The notes under the pieces: model-generated
Told to the model about the DNA's origin: nothing
Seen by the model: only the letters and a program-made list of their open reading frames with translations
The model's database searches: none
Translations under genes and position numbers: made by a program
Assembly (NCBI GenBank): GCA_900317835.1
Contig: ONIL01000011.1
Span: forward strand, 1-64,000
Source: an uncultured Prevotellaceae bacterium
Lineage (GTDB): Bacteria > Bacteroidota > Bacteroidia > Bacteroidales > Muribaculaceae
Reading direction: 5' to 3'
Length of the DNA stretch: 64,000 bases
Shown here: in pieces, positions 25,263-36,403 of the stretch
How positions within the stretch are numbered: the first letter of the stretch is position 1
Layout of the letters: each line of letters opens with the position of its first letter

Positions 25263-27344
25263 ATGAAGAAGATTTACGCGATTATGATGTTAGCCTTGTT
25301 ACCGCTGTTGACTGTGGCACAGGGCTGGCCTTCCGGTTATGGAGGCGTGATGTTACAGGGATTCTATTGGGATTCCTTTAATGACTCCAAGTGGACCAAC
25401 CTTGAGTCCCAAGCCGATGAGTTGGCCGAATTCTTTAAACTTGTGTGGATACCGCAGAGCGCCTCGTGTGGCGGTTACAGCTCAATGGGTTATGACGACT
25501 TGTACTGGTTCACCAACTACAATAGCTCCTTCGGTAACGAGTCTCAATTGAGGTCGATGATTAACACCTTCAGGAGCAAGGGAATCGGCACGATTGCCGA
25601 TGTGGTTGTAAATCACCGCAAGAACGTGTCTAACTGGGTGGACTTTCCAGTCGAGACCTATAAAGGAGTGGTCTATCAGTTGAAATCCACCGACATCTGC
25701 CGTGACGATGACGGCGGGGCGGCCCTCAATTGGGCAACATCTAATGGTTACTCTTTGAGTAGCAACAATGACACCGGCGAAGACTGGAGTGGCTTGCGAG
25801 ATCTTGACCACAAGAGCACGAATGTTCAGAACAACGTCAAGGCTTACGTCAAGATGTTGCTCGACGACTTGGGTTATGTGGGATTCCGCTATGACATGAC
25901 CAAGGGTTACGGGGCGCAATACACAGGCATGTACAATGCCTATGCCAATCCCACCTACTCGGTGGGTGAGTACTGGGACGGTGTCCAGAGTGCGGTCAAG
26001 AATTGGATTGACGGTACCAAGGTCAATGGTGTGGTCCAGAGCGCGGCGTTTGACTTCCCCTTCCGTTACGCCGTGCGCGACGCTGTCAACAACAACCGCT
26101 GGATCAACTTGTCGGGCAGCAATAAGGGCTTGAATCTGGAGTCCGGATACCGCCGCTACTCGGTGACCTTCGTTGAGAACCACGACACGCAGTACCGCAG
26201 CGCCAGCGACCCGCAAGATCCCCTCAACCAGTATGTTGAGGCCGCTAATGCCTATATGCTCGCCATGCCTGGCACGCCTTGCGTGTTCCTGAAGCACTGG
26301 ATCACCTACAAGGAGAGCATCAAGCAGATGATCTATGCCCGTCAACTGGCAGGAATCACCAACACCAGCACTAACACCCTACAGACCTCTAGCAGTTCGT
26401 CCAACTACTATGTTCAGCGCATCACAGGCACCCGTGGAAGCCTGCTGGTGGCTATGGGCAGCAACTCTTACACGATTCCCGGCGGTTATGTCGTCGTGGC
26501 CAGTGGCACAAACTACCGCATGGCATTGAGCACGAACACCGAGACCGCATGGGCCAGCAAACCCAGTGGAGCCTATGTGGATCCGTTCAACGTTACATTG
26601 ACCGCCGTGAGTGCCACCAGTGGTGTACAGATTGTCTATACCCTCGACGGTACTGAGCCCACTGCTACTAATGGCACCGTCATTGCCAGTGGCGCAGCCG
26701 TGCCCATCAAGCAGTGTCTGACCCTTAAGGCTGGTTTGCTTGTGGGTGGCACCGTGCGTGGTGTCATTACACGCAACTACACGGTCCAGAACGAGGAATA
26801 TGACGCCTATGAGATTACGGTCTATCTCAAGGATCCGACTGTAGCACCCAACAACTGGCCGCAGGTCAACTTCTACACCTGGGACAGTTCCAACCAGCAG
26901 TTCAACGGCAACTGGCCTGGCCAGACCATCACTGCCACCAAGGTCATCAACGGTGTCAAGTTCTATTATTGCACCTACACCATCACCGGTAGCCAGTATT
27001 GCATGAACTTTGTGTTCAACCAGGGTGGAAGCACTGCAGGCAGTCATCAGTCGGTAGATGTGACGGGAGTGAGGACCACTTCCTTCTTTGAAATCACATC
27101 CCAGACCAACAAATATACTGTTGCCAACGTGACCGACACCTATCTGCCCTATCTGGACGAGACTGTGGTTCCTGGAGATGTCAACAACGACACTTATGTC
27201 AATATTGCCGATGTGACGGCTTTGATTGATTACGTGTTGGGTAGTAGTGAAATCACCATCAATTTGGACGCTGCCGATGTGAATGGAGACACCTTTATCA
27301 ATATCGCCGATGTGACTGCATTGATCGACCTGGTGCTCAGTTGA
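25263..27344 (+). CDS. Secreted GH13 alpha-amylase with dockerin tail
   Basis: 693 residues from the ATG at 25263, chosen over the ATG at 25254 because AGGA at 25251 is correctly spaced only for the later start. After the signal peptide, a GH13 barrel covers about residues 20-385. The catalytic residues inferred from motifs are D211 (GFRYDM), E236 (VGEYW) and D308 (VENHDTQ). Next come a chitobiase-C-terminal-like domain (IVYTLDGTEPT) and a starch-binding-like module (VNFYTWDSS and WPGQTI). The last about 55 residues are a dockerin-like pair of EF-hand repeats (DVNNDTYVNIADVT and DVNGDTFINIADVT). It probably degrades starch outside the cell or at its surface. Confidence 0.9.
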   Translation: MKKIYAIMMLALLPLLTVAQGWPSGYGGVMLQGFYWDSFNDSKWTNLESQADELAEFFKLVWIPQSASCGGYSSMGYDDLYWFTNYNSSFGNESQLRSMINTFRSKGIGTIADVVVNHRKNVSNWVDFPVETYKGVVYQLKSTDICRDDDGGAALNWATSNGYSLSSNNDTGEDWSGLRDLDHKSTNVQNNVKAYVKMLLDDLGYVGFRYDMTKGYGAQYTGMYNAYANPTYSVGEYWDGVQSAVKNWIDGTKVNGVVQSAAFDFPFRYAVRDAVNNNRWINLSGSNKGLNLESGYRRYSVTFVENHDTQYRSASDPQDPLNQYVEAANAYMLAMPGTPCVFLKHWITYKESIKQMIYARQLAGITNTSTNTLQTSSSSSNYYVQRITGTRGSLLVAMGSNSYTIPGGYVVVASGTNYRMALSTNTETAWASKPSGAYVDPFNVTLTAVSATSGVQIVYTLDGTEPTATNGTVIASGAAVPIKQCLTLKAGLLVGGTVRGVITRNYTVQNEEYDAYEITVYLKDPTVAPNNWPQVNFYTWDSSNQQFNGNWPGQTITATKVINGVKFYYCTYTITGSQYCMNFVFNQGGSTAGSHQSVDVTGVRTTSFFEITSQTNKYTVANVTDTYLPYLDETVVPGDVNNDTYVNIADVTALIDYVLGSSEITINLDAADVNGDTFINIADVTALIDLVLS

Positions 27345-27383
27345 TCGGGTTTTTGCTGTCAGCATCATCCGATTCAAAACATG

Positions 27384-27423
27384 ACCACGCCCCGCTATTG
27401 TGATAACTTTAGTGGGGTGTGGT
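27384..27423 (+). terminator. Hairpin between the amylase gene and porV
   Basis: A 14-base stem (27384-27397 with 27410-27423, two G-U pairs) with a 12-base loop. No T-run follows. A promoter-like TAACTTTA (27404-27411) lies inside the loop and right arm. Confidence 0.5.
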
Positions 27424-27489
27424 ACAATAAAATGTGCTTTTCTTAGTTTAATTAGGTAAATAGACAAACCAAATTTTTACTAATTAGAA

Positions 27490-28665
27490 ATGAAATTGAC
27501 AAAATCTATAGCTGCCATCGCCATGATGGCTACGGTTTTGACGGCTTGGGCCCAGGAAGAGAACATCAAGAACACGGAATTTAACCCCGTGACAACGGGT
27601 GTGACATCGCTGAGCATTACTCCTGACGCACGTGGCGCGTCGATGGGTGACTTGGGTGCTGCTACCGATCCTGATGCCAATTCACAGTTCTGGAACCCGT
27701 CCAAGTATGCCTTTGCTTACAGTAGTGCGGGCGTATCATTGTCCTACACACCGTGGTTGCGCAAAATTGTCAACGACATCTATCTGGCTAACCTGGCCGG
27801 TTATTATAAGATTGGCAGTAATGACAACCAGGCCGTGAGTGCCTCATTACGCTATTTCTCGCTGGGCGAGGTGCTGTCGAATGATGCTGAAGGTGCCACG
27901 CTGGGTACTCTCAACCCGTTTGAGATGTCGGTCGATTTGGGATATAGCCGCAAGTTGAGCGAAAAATTTGCGATGGGTGTTACCCTGCGCTATATTTATA
28001 GTGACTTGGGCTACAGCGACATGAATACGGGCGACCAGACCTCGAGTGCTTCGGCCTTTGCCGCTGACCTTTCGGGTTATTACACCACCTATCCTATCAT
28101 TGGTCGCAACGAGTGCCAGTGGTCGATTGGTTTCAACCTGTCGAACATCGGTTCCAAGGTGTCCTACAATAAGGGCAACGACCCCGCTTATCTGCCCGCC
28201 AACTTGAAGTTGGGTACTGCTTTCACCTTCCCGTTGGCCGACTATAACAACCTGACCTTGGCATTGGATGCCAACAAATTGCTGGTGCCTGCCAAGCCCC
28301 GTTCGGCCGACTATGAGAACGACCAGGACTATGATGACGCTTTGCAGGCTTGGAAAGATAAATCGAGTATTTCGGGAATCTTTGACAGTTTCAGCGACAA
28401 CTTTGCCAAGCGCATTACCTATTCGGTGGGTGCCGAGTATGCCTACGATCAGAAGTTTTTCCTGCGTGGTGGCTACTACTACGAGAGCAAGTATGCCGGT
28501 AACCGTCAGTACTTCGGCTTGGGTGCAGGTTTTGCGCTTAATGTCATTAAAATTGACGCCAGCTACATGATTGCCACAGCCCAGAACAGTCCTCTGGATC
28601 AGACATTGCGCTTCACCCTGTCGTTTGACATGGACGGCATTAAGGGCCTCTTCAACGGCAACTAA
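27490..28665 (+). CDS. porV: PorV, type IX secretion system outer-membrane protein
   Basis: 391 residues with a signal peptide (ending near TAWA|QEE) and the FadL/PorV-type outer-membrane barrel. The N-terminal signature NPVTTGVTSLSITPDARGA and GDLGAATDPDANSQFWNPSK is typical of PorV/LptO. PorV shuttles type IX cargo from the Sov translocon to the attachment complex. The window also encodes proteins with T9SS-type C-terminal domains, which fits. ispF follows after 25 bases. Confidence 0.9.
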   Translation: MKLTKSIAAIAMMATVLTAWAQEENIKNTEFNPVTTGVTSLSITPDARGASMGDLGAATDPDANSQFWNPSKYAFAYSSAGVSLSYTPWLRKIVNDIYLANLAGYYKIGSNDNQAVSASLRYFSLGEVLSNDAEGATLGTLNPFEMSVDLGYSRKLSEKFAMGVTLRYIYSDLGYSDMNTGDQTSSASAFAADLSGYYTTYPIIGRNECQWSIGFNLSNIGSKVSYNKGNDPAYLPANLKLGTAFTFPLADYNNLTLALDANKLLVPAKPRSADYENDQDYDDALQAWKDKSSISGIFDSFSDNFAKRITYSVGAEYAYDQKFFLRGGYYYESKYAGNRQYFGLGAGFALNVIKIDASYMIATAQNSPLDQTLRFTLSFDMDGIKGLFNGN

Positions 28666-28690
28666 TCCAACTCCTAACTGAAAAAGAGCT

Positions 28691-29182
28691 ATGTTCCGCA
28701 TCGGAATGGGATTTGATGTTCACCGCCTGGTTGAGGGGAGACCCTTGTGGCTGGGTGGTGTGCATATTCCATGGGAACGCGGCTTGCTGGGCCACAGCGA
28801 TGCCGATGTGGCGATTCATGCCCTGTGCGATGCCCTGCTGGGTGCCGCCGCCTTGCGTGATATTGGTTATCATTTCCCTGATACCGACCCGCGCTACAAG
28901 GGCATTGACAGCCGCCTGCTGTTGCGTCATGTGATGAGGCTGATCGATGAGCAGGGTTACCGTTTGGGTAACTGTGACATTACCATCTGTGCCGAGCAAC
29001 CCAAACTCAATCCTCACATTCCCGCCATGCAGCAGGAACTGGCTTCGTGCATGGATTGTGCCCCTGGGCAGGTTTCTATCAAGGCCACGACTACCGAGCG
29101 TCTGGGCTATACCGGCCGTGGAGAGGGGATTGCTGCCTATGCCGTCGCATTGCTGGAATCTAAATCCGAGACGCCATGTTAA
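28691..29182 (+). CDS. ispF: IspF, 2-C-methyl-D-erythritol 2,4-cyclodiphosphate synthase
   Basis: 163 residues, the normal length. The metal-binding DVH motif is in [12 protein letters not shown], followed by [20 protein letters not shown] and [20 protein letters not shown] near the C-terminus. It makes the cyclic diphosphate intermediate of the non-mevalonate isoprenoid pathway. It sits between porV and an acyltransferase gene whose start overlaps its end by seven bases, so the genes are probably one transcript without an obvious shared pathway. Confidence 0.96.
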   Translation: MFRIGMGFDVHRLVEGRPLWLGGVHIPWERGLLGHSDADVAIHALCDALLGAAALRDIGYHFPDTDPRYKGIDSRLLLRHVMRLIDEQGYRLGNCDITICAEQPKLNPHIPAMQQELASCMDCAPGQVSIKATTTERLGYTGRGEGIAAYAVALLESKSETPC

Positions 29183-30249
29183 GCGAAGCTAAACTGCAAC
29201 GGCGCATACCCTATCTTGATATCCTGCGCGTCCTGGCTTGCCTGTTGGTCATTCTGATCCACACGCCCATCAGGCCCTATGACGTCTATTACAACACGCC
29301 GTCTGTCACGGGAGCGGTTTATACGGTGCTCGTTGCGGTTAACTGCAACCTGTTCTTCATGATTACCGGAGCCCTGCTGCTGCCAGTCGAGGGATCAGGT
29401 CGGCGTTTCCTCAAGCGCCGTCTGCGTGTCGTGCTGTTTCCGCTCATCGTTTGGTCGGTCATATACCTGCTTGAACATGCGTTTGTACTGCACAATTTCA
29501 CTCCCAGGCTACTGACATCCATTCTGTTCCATCCTGTTGAGGGTGTGTTGTGGTATGTCTATGTGCTGCTGGTCATTTATGTGACATTGCCGCTTGTCAG
29601 CAAGTGTATCGATGCCATCGGCAAGCGGGGTGTCGAGATGGTGCTGGTGTTGTGGATATTGTCTTCGTTCATCCCCTACCAGCATGGTATCTTCATTGAG
29701 GCCGCTCATTACAACGACAATATGTTCGGTGCCTTTGCCAACTACTATGGCTACGTCCTGCTGGGATACTATATGCACCATTATGGATTGCCTGTTTTCA
29801 CCCGTGCACATGGCTGGAAATACGCTCTGTTGTTCTTTTTCGGCATTGTGCTGATGCCGTTGTTTGAGTTCCTGGTACAAGGGCATTTCCATATCACATG
29901 GCAACAGCACATCGACACGATAACGACCGACATCAGCGTCAATAACATCGCCATGGCTGCCTTGCTGTTCGCACTGGTGCAGCATTTCTCTCCCAAGCGA
30001 TATGACCGCAAGAATCATCCCGGCGCCGCCACATGGTGGCCCCGATTGAGTATGGCTACCTTCGGCATATATTTGTCTCAGATGATTGTCTTGCGCCACA
30101 TCGTGTGGCCCTTGACCGAACCATGGCTCACGTCGGCCCACTGGGTTGTCGATTGCCTCGTCAGTGGTGTGCTGGCCTTCGTCGTGTGCTTCTTGCTGAC
30201 ATTGTTGCTGCGCCGCCTTCCATTCAACAAATACCTTCTGGGTAAATAA
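29176..30249 (+). CDS. Membrane acyltransferase, family 3
   Basis: 357 residues with about ten hydrophobic segments. It begins with the family signature [21 protein letters not shown], where the Asp/Arg and His positions match the acyltransferase-3 group. Members O-acylate cell-surface sugars or lipids. The acceptor here is unknown. It overlaps ispF by seven bases. Confidence 0.8.
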   Translation: MLSEAKLQRRIPYLDILRVLACLLVILIHTPIRPYDVYYNTPSVTGAVYTVLVAVNCNLFFMITGALLLPVEGSGRRFLKRRLRVVLFPLIVWSVIYLLEHAFVLHNFTPRLLTSILFHPVEGVLWYVYVLLVIYVTLPLVSKCIDAIGKRGVEMVLVLWILSSFIPYQHGIFIEAAHYNDNMFGAFANYYGYVLLGYYMHHYGLPVFTRAHGWKYALLFFFGIVLMPLFEFLVQGHFHITWQQHIDTITTDISVNNIAMAALLFALVQHFSPKRYDRKNHPGAATWWPRLSMATFGIYLSQMIVLRHIVWPLTEPWLTSAHWVVDCLVSGVLAFVVCFLLTLLLRRLPFNKYLLGK

Positions 30250-30424
30250 GCACTGTATCAAAAGCGTGGCGGTCGTCCTCGCCATGAGGCCGAAATCGGC
30301 CACTTCTCAAGCTATCAACCAATGAAATGATAACGGTTCGCAATCTTGTGGACCGCTTCGTTGTGTATTCATCTCAAAAATCCTTGAATTGCAGTTGTGC
30401 CATGGGAAATTAGGAGCGATATGG

Positions 30425-30454
30425 TTGGGAATTGGGCAATTATTTGTACCTTTG
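30425..30454 (+). promoter_or_regulatory. Promoter of the suf operon
   Basis: TTG (30425-30427), a 19-base spacer and TACCTTTG (30447-30454), with the start about 30 bases before sufB. Confidence 0.6.
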
Positions 30455-30488
30455 TGCGCCCAAATCAAAAGGGTAACTATTTTGACCG

Positions 30489-31943
30489 ATGAAAGAGAAC
30501 GAAAAACCCGAAAAAGGTAATCAAATCATAGAGGAAGCGGCCCAGGCTGAGTATAAGTACGGCTTTGTGACCGACATCGAGACCGAGGTGATTCCCAAGG
30601 GGTTGGACGAGGATGTGGTGCGCCGCATCTCGGCCCTGAAGGGAGAGCCTGAGTGGCTGCTGGAGTTCCGCCTGAAGGCCTACCGCCACTGGCTGACGCT
30701 CAAGGCACCCACCTGGGGCCACGTCCATGTACCTGAAATCGACTACCAGGCCATCAGCTATTATGCCGCTCCACGCAAGAGAAAAGAGACCAAGGAGATT
30801 GACCCCGAGTTGAAGAAGACCTTCGACAAATTGGGTATTCCATTGGAGGAACAGATGCGCTTGAGCGGTATGGCCGTTGATGCTGTGATGGACAGTGTGA
30901 GCGTCAAGACGACCTATCGTGAGCGTTTGGCCGAGCTGGGCGTTATCTTCTGCTCCATCAGCGAGGCTGTGAAGGACTATCCCGACCTGGTGCGCAAGTA
31001 CTTGGGTAAGGTGGTACCTTATACCGACAATTTCTATGCCGCCTTGAATTCTGCAGTATTCAGCGACGGTTCGTTTGTCTATATTCCCAAGGGTGTGCGT
31101 TGCCCGATGGAACTCTCCACTTACTTCCGCATCAACGCCGCACAAACCGGCCAGTTCGAGCGCACGCTCATCGTGGCCGATGATGATGCCTATGTGTCCT
31201 ACCTGGAAGGCTGCACCGCCCCCATGCGTGACGAGAACCAGCTGCATGCAGCCATTGTCGAGATCATCGTCGAGGACCGTGCCGAGGTCAAGTACAGCAC
31301 CGTGCAGAACTGGTATCCTGGCGACAAGGACGGCAAGGGCGGCATCTATAACCTGGTGACCAAGCGCGGCCTGTGCCGCGGACACCGCAGCAAGCTCTCG
31401 TGGACCCAGGTCGAGACAGGTAGTGCCATCACATGGAAATATCCCAGTTGTGTGCTCATGGGTGACCACTCGGTGGGTGAATTCTACAGCGTGGCGCTTA
31501 CCAATAATTGGCAGGAAGCCGATACGGGTACCAAGATGATTCACCTGGGCAAGAACAGCACCAGCACTATCGTGAGCAAGGGCATCAGTGCCGGTCACAG
31601 CCAGAACAGTTACCGTGGCATGGTCAAGGTGGCACCCAAGGCCACCGGTTGCCGCAATTACACCCAATGTGACAGCTTGCTGCTGAGCGACACCAGCGGA
31701 GCCCACACCTTCCCCGTCATAGAGGTGGGAAATGACACATCGGTGGTCGAGCACGAGGCTACTACCAGCAAGATTAACGAGGAACAGATTTTCTACTGCA
31801 ACCAGCGTGGCATCTCGACCGAGGATGCTGTGGGCCTCATCGTCAACGGCTATGCCAAGGAGGTGATGTCCAAGTTGCCGATGGAATTTGCCGTCGAGGC
31901 ACAAAAACTCCTCAGCATCTCGCTCGAGGGAGCCGTGGGATAG
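30489..31943 (+). CDS. sufB: SufB, Fe-S cluster scaffold subunit
   Basis: 484 residues with the SufB beta-helix core ([27 protein letters not shown], then GCTAPM) and the conserved C-terminal block including [16 protein letters not shown] sequence and [13 protein letters not shown]. With SufC and SufD it forms the SufBCD scaffold that builds Fe-S clusters. It is the first gene of sufBCDS. Confidence 0.96.
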   Translation: MKENEKPEKGNQIIEEAAQAEYKYGFVTDIETEVIPKGLDEDVVRRISALKGEPEWLLEFRLKAYRHWLTLKAPTWGHVHVPEIDYQAISYYAAPRKRKETKEIDPELKKTFDKLGIPLEEQMRLSGMAVDAVMDSVSVKTTYRERLAELGVIFCSISEAVKDYPDLVRKYLGKVVPYTDNFYAALNSAVFSDGSFVYIPKGVRCPMELSTYFRINAAQTGQFERTLIVADDDAYVSYLEGCTAPMRDENQLHAAIVEIIVEDRAEVKYSTVQNWYPGDKDGKGGIYNLVTKRGLCRGHRSKLSWTQVETGSAITWKYPSCVLMGDHSVGEFYSVALTNNWQEADTGTKMIHLGKNSTSTIVSKGISAGHSQNSYRGMVKVAPKATGCRNYTQCDSLLLSDTSGAHTFPVIEVGNDTSVVEHEATTSKINEEQIFYCNQRGISTEDAVGLIVNGYAKEVMSKLPMEFAVEAQKLLSISLEGAVG

Positions 31944-32002
31944 TGAATATCCTGGGGACTGCGTAGTTATCTTCAAAGAAACTTAAAACCAAAAACTAAA
32001 AT

Positions 32003-32761
32003 ATGTTAGTAATAAAGGATTTACAAGCCTCAATCGAGGACAAGCAGATATTGAAAGGCATTAACTTGACCGTCAAGCCTGGCGAGGTGCATGCCATCAT
32101 GGGTCCCAACGGTTCGGGCAAGAGCACCCTGAGCGCCGTGCTCACAGGTAACCCTGCCTATACTGTCAATGGCGGCAGCGTGGAGTTCTATGGCAAAGAC
32201 CTGCTCTCGCTTGCTCCTGAGGATCGTGCCCATGAGGGAATTTTCTTGAGTTTCCAGTATCCTGTCGAGATCCCCGGCGTGTCGATGGTCAACTTCATGC
32301 GCACCGCCTTGAACGAGAAGCGCAAGTACTTTGGCCAGGAGCCGTTGAGTGCAGCAGATTTTCTCAAACTCATGCGCGAGAAGCGATCTATCGTGCAACT
32401 TGACAACAAGCTGGCTTCGCGCGCCGTCAACGAGGGTTTCTCGGGTGGTGAGAAGAAGCGCAACGAGATTTTCCAGATGGCCATGCTCGAGCCGCGTTTG
32501 AGCATCCTCGACGAGACCGACAGCGGCCTTGACATCGATGCCCTGCGCATTGTCGCCGCTGGCGTGAACACGCTCAAGAGCAAGGATAACGCCACCATCG
32601 TCATTACCCACTACCAACGCCTGTTGGACTACATCAAGCCCGACTTCGTGCACGTCCTGTACAAGGGCCGCATCGTCATGAGCGCAGGTCCCGAGCTGGC
32701 TCTAGAGCTCGAGGAGAAAGGCTATGACTGGATTAAGGAACAGGTCGATTCACAGCAATAA
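32003..32761 (+). CDS. sufC: SufC, ATPase of the SufBCD scaffold
   Basis: 252 residues. ABC ATPase motifs are Walker [10 protein letters not shown] (about residues 34-42), signature [13 protein letters not shown], and the SufC-type Walker B region [16 protein letters not shown]. It is cytosolic and powers structural changes of SufBD. It starts 59 bases after sufB. Confidence 0.97.
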   Translation: MLVIKDLQASIEDKQILKGINLTVKPGEVHAIMGPNGSGKSTLSAVLTGNPAYTVNGGSVEFYGKDLLSLAPEDRAHEGIFLSFQYPVEIPGVSMVNFMRTALNEKRKYFGQEPLSAADFLKLMREKRSIVQLDNKLASRAVNEGFSGGEKKRNEIFQMAMLEPRLSILDETDSGLDIDALRIVAAGVNTLKSKDNATIVITHYQRLLDYIKPDFVHVLYKGRIVMSAGPELALELEEKGYDWIKEQVDSQQ

Positions 32762-32770
32762 AGAGCAGCA

Positions 32771-34129
32771 ATGAACGCCCTCAAGCAATATATTGACCTG
32801 TTTGACGAGAGCCGTGAGGTGATTGAGGAACAGTCGCCCACGGTACTGAACACATTGCGCACAACCGCTCGTGAACAACTGGAAACAGCCCGCTTGCCAC
32901 GCAAGGGCAGCGAGGACTATGAGGCGACCGATCTCGAGGCAGTGTTCGCTCATGACTATGGCGTGAATGTGAACCGTCTGCCGTTTGATGCCGACCCCTC
33001 CGAGACCTTCCATTGCGATGTTCCCAACATGAGCACCTGCCTGTACTATACCAGCAACGACGCTTTCCACAGCAGCGCGACTGCCGAGCGCAACATCGGC
33101 CAAGTGGTGGTGGAGCCCTTCAGTATGGCTGCAGTGGATTATCCCGAGTTGATGGAAGCCTTCTATGGCAAACAGGCTCGCATGAGCGACCCCACTGTTG
33201 CCCTTAATAGCCTGCTGGTGCAGGACGGTCTGCTGATTTACGTTCCTGATGGAATCGTTGCCGAGAGGCCCATACAGCTGGTTAACATCTTCAACGCCGC
33301 GCTCGACATGATGGTGCAGCGCCGTCTGCTCATTGTGGTGGGCAAGAACGCAAGTATCAAGATTCTCGCATGTGACCACACCCAGAGTGCCGACTACCAT
33401 TACCTGAACAACCAGGTGGTGGAAATTGTGGCGATGCAAGGAAGCACGGTGGACTACTACGACATGGAGGAGAGCACGCCATTGACAAGCCGCGTGTCAT
33501 CTATCTATGTGAACCAGCACGAGGGCAGCAACGTGTTGATCGACGGTATCACCCTCATCAACGGGTTCACCCGCAACAATTATCATGTCGAGGTCAATGG
33601 CGAGCATGCCGAAACCCACTTGCTGGGCATGACGATTGCCAGTGGTGAACAACATGTTGACAGCCACACGTTCATCAGTCACAATGCTCCCCGTTGCAAC
33701 AGCAATGAGATGTTCAAGTATGTGCTCAACGACCATGCTGTCGGTGCTTTTGCCGGTAAGATCTTGGTGCAACCTGACTGCCCGCGCGTCGAGGCCTATC
33801 AGGGCAACCGCAACCTGTGTGGAGCGCCCACGGCCAAAATGTACACCAAGCCGCAGCTCGAGATTTACACTGATGATGTGATGTGCTCGCATGGTTCAGC
33901 CATCGGCCAGCTCGACGAGGAAGCCCTGTTCTACATGCGCACGCGTGGAATCGGCATCGAGGAGGCTCGCCGGTTGCTGATGCAGGCCTTTGTGGCTGAC
34001 GTCATTGACGGTGTGCGTCTTGACGCGCTCAAGGACCGCTTACATTATCTGGTTGAGAAGCGCTTTGCCGGTACGTTAAGCAACTGCGCCAGTTGCATGC
34101 AGGCATGTCGTCCCGACATTAAGAAATAA
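32771..34129 (+). CDS. sufD: SufD, Fe-S cluster assembly subunit
   Basis: 452 residues with the SufB/SufD beta-helix domain in the C-terminal half (MEESTPLTSRVSSIYV, then HVDSHTFISHNAPRCNSNEMFKYVL and CSHGSAIGQLDEEALFYMRTRG in segments). The His in CSHGSAIG is a known functional position of SufD. It lies nine bases after sufC and six before sufS. Confidence 0.95.
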   Translation: MNALKQYIDLFDESREVIEEQSPTVLNTLRTTAREQLETARLPRKGSEDYEATDLEAVFAHDYGVNVNRLPFDADPSETFHCDVPNMSTCLYYTSNDAFHSSATAERNIGQVVVEPFSMAAVDYPELMEAFYGKQARMSDPTVALNSLLVQDGLLIYVPDGIVAERPIQLVNIFNAALDMMVQRRLLIVVGKNASIKILACDHTQSADYHYLNNQVVEIVAMQGSTVDYYDMEESTPLTSRVSSIYVNQHEGSNVLIDGITLINGFTRNNYHVEVNGEHAETHLLGMTIASGEQHVDSHTFISHNAPRCNSNEMFKYVLNDHAVGAFAGKILVQPDCPRVEAYQGNRNLCGAPTAKMYTKPQLEIYTDDVMCSHGSAIGQLDEEALFYMRTRGIGIEEARRLLMQAFVADVIDGVRLDALKDRLHYLVEKRFAGTLSNCASCMQACRPDIKK

Positions 34130-34134
34130 CAACG

Positions 34135-35355
34135 ATGGAAGCATTAGATATCACCCGCATTCGTGAGGATTATCCCATCCTGCAACGTCAGATTGAGGGT
34201 CGCCCCCTCATCTATCTGGATAACGCCGCCACGTCCCAGACGCCGCGCCAAGTGGTGGAGGCCATAGACCAGATGTACTACCATTACAAGGCCAATGTGC
34301 ACCGCGGCGTGCACACTTTGTCGCAGGAAGCCACCGACTTGGTGGAGCAGACGCGCGAGAAGGTGCGTGCCTTCATCAATGCCAGTAGCATCGAGGAGGT
34401 GATATTCACGCGTGGCACGACCGAGGGAATCAACCTCGTGGCATCATCTTTCGGCCAGATGCTCGAGAATGGCGATGAGATTATTGTCACCGTCATGGAG
34501 CACCACAGCAACATCGTGCCATGGCAACTGATAGGGCAACGCAAGCGTGTTACTTTGCGGGTCATCCCCATCGACGACAGCGGTCAAGTGGACATGCAGG
34601 CCTATGAGGACCTGTTCAGCGACAACACCCGCTTTGTTGCCTTGGCTCATGTATCTAACGTGCTGGGAACCGTTAACCCTGTGAAGGAGATGATTGCCAT
34701 TGCCCACCGTCACGGTGTGCCCGTACTCATTGATGGAGCTCAGGCGGCTCCCCATGTTCACGTTGACGTGCAGGATCTGGATTGTGATTTCTATGCCTTC
34801 TCGAGCCACAAGATGTATGGCCCCGCTGGTGTGGGCATTCTCTTTGGCAAGCGCAATTGGTTGGATAAGATGCCTCCTTATCAGGGTGGGGGAGAAATGA
34901 TAGGACAGGTGACATTTGAGCGTACCACCTTTGCAGAGTTGCCTTTTAAGTTTGAGGCCGGCACACCCGACTTTGTCGATATCGCCGCCTTTGGAGCCGC
35001 TATCGACTACATCCAGCGTTTGGGTATCGGCAATATCGCTGCCCACGAACATGAGTTGCTGAATGCCGCTGTTGAAGGTTTGAAAACCATCTACGGCATC
35101 CGGTTGTTTGGCACTGCTCCCGGCAAGAGTGGTGTGGTGTCCTTCCTGGTGGACAATATCAGCAGCTATGACATGGGTTTGCTGCTCGATAAGCTGGGCA
35201 TTGCTGTGCGCACTGGTCACCATTGCGCTCAGCCCCTGATGGCGCGTTATGGGGTGACGGGTATGGTACGGGCCTCCTTCGCTGTCTATAACACGCTCGA
35301 CGAGGTCAATGCGTTTGTCGCCGCCACCCGTCGTGTCTCCGACATGTTGAGGTAA
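34135..35355 (+). CDS. sufS: SufS, group II cysteine desulfurase
   Basis: 406 residues. The PLP lysine is in SSHKMYGPAG (K226) and the persulfide cysteine in RTGHHCAQPL (C364), both in the expected SufS context. It releases sulfur from cysteine for SufBCD. No sufE, sufU or sufA is next to it, so the sulfur-transfer partner must be encoded elsewhere. Confidence 0.96.
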   Translation: MEALDITRIREDYPILQRQIEGRPLIYLDNAATSQTPRQVVEAIDQMYYHYKANVHRGVHTLSQEATDLVEQTREKVRAFINASSIEEVIFTRGTTEGINLVASSFGQMLENGDEIIVTVMEHHSNIVPWQLIGQRKRVTLRVIPIDDSGQVDMQAYEDLFSDNTRFVALAHVSNVLGTVNPVKEMIAIAHRHGVPVLIDGAQAAPHVHVDVQDLDCDFYAFSSHKMYGPAGVGILFGKRNWLDKMPPYQGGGEMIGQVTFERTTFAELPFKFEAGTPDFVDIAAFGAAIDYIQRLGIGNIAAHEHELLNAAVEGLKTIYGIRLFGTAPGKSGVVSFLVDNISSYDMGLLLDKLGIAVRTGHHCAQPLMARYGVTGMVRASFAVYNTLDEVNAFVAATRRVSDMLR

Positions 35356-35373
35356 ATGATGACATTCAGTTCT

Positions 35374-35400
35374 CACAGTCCGAAATGCGTACTGTGTGAG
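35374..35400 (+). terminator. Possible weak hairpin after sufS
   Basis: CTCACAGT (35373-35380) can pair with ACTGTGTGAG (35391-35400) with a two-base bulge. There is no T-run. Confidence 0.3.
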
Positions 35401-35425
35401 GGATGGATAATGATAGTATTAGCGA

Positions 35426-36403
35426 ATGAGTGTAAATGATAATACTGCACGTGTCCGAAAGTATGGCTTGGATTTCCTGAAAGGAATCGCGGCGTGTTTT
35501 GTTGTGTTCATGCACGTGAGGTTTCCGGAACCTTTCGGCGAATATGTGGCTAGGATTGGCACATTTGCCGTACCTGTCTTTTTCATGACATCAGGTTATT
35601 TCTCACTCAATGCATCCAAGAGCAAGACGTTAAAATCCATCAGGCGAACTGCTGTCTATCTGCTTGTGGCCTATTTACTCAATGTGGTGAGAATTCTTGC
35701 CGAGAACAGCTTTGACATGGTTGCCGTGTCGGCTTTTTTCAAGACCAAGGTTTTCACGATTGGCCACATGGCAAAGTTCATTGTGCTCTCGCAATCAGTT
35801 ATTAGCGGTGTCGCATGGTTCCTGATATCCTTGTTGGTTTGTTATGTTCTCAAGTACTTGTTAGGCCGCAAATTGCGGTATCTTGGATATCTGGGTTTGC
35901 TCATCGGTGTGATAGGTGTACTGCCGCCTGCAAGCAATTATTTCGGTTTGCCGATCAATAACCCGTGGATTAATGGAATTCCGTTCTTCATTATTGGAGA
36001 ACTCCTTGCCGACAACAAGGATTGGGTCAGCAAGAATTTGACTAATGTGCTCCTTTGGGTCGCCGGTATCATTGGGTTTGCACTGCTGATAATGGCTTGT
36101 TACTGTGGTAAGCAATGGTGGTATATCGGCACCTTGTTGCTTTCACCGTCGCTGTTTGTGCTTTTCTCCAGGATGAATATGCCTTTTAACCGGTTCTGCC
36201 TGCTTGGCAGCACCTATGCCTTTTTCATCTACATCGTTCACCCACTGGTGATGCATGCCTATGATGCCATACGTTCATTCCCTTCAATGAGCGAGTTATG
36301 GCTTCGCCCAGTCATTGTGTTGGCCATCACGGTGCTGCTCGCTGTGATTTACTATACTGGAAAAGCTATTGTAAATAAACCTAACAATAAAGATAAGAAA
36401 TGA
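35426..36403 (+). CDS. Membrane acyltransferase, family 3
   Basis: 325 residues with about ten hydrophobic segments and the family start KYGLDFLKGIAACFVVFMHV. The conserved His follows the first membrane helix. It is probably an O-acyltransferase for a surface glycan, with no known substrate. Its stop overlaps the CotH-dockerin gene start in an ATGA, so the two proteins are translationally coupled and may work on the same surface structure. Confidence 0.8.
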   Translation: MSVNDNTARVRKYGLDFLKGIAACFVVFMHVRFPEPFGEYVARIGTFAVPVFFMTSGYFSLNASKSKTLKSIRRTAVYLLVAYLLNVVRILAENSFDMVAVSAFFKTKVFTIGHMAKFIVLSQSVISGVAWFLISLLVCYVLKYLLGRKLRYLGYLGLLIGVIGVLPPASNYFGLPINNPWINGIPFFIIGELLADNKDWVSKNLTNVLLWVAGIIGFALLIMACYCGKQWWYIGTLLLSPSLFVLFSRMNMPFNRFCLLGSTYAFFIYIVHPLVMHAYDAIRSFPSMSELWLRPVIVLAITVLLAVIYYTGKAIVNKPNNKDKK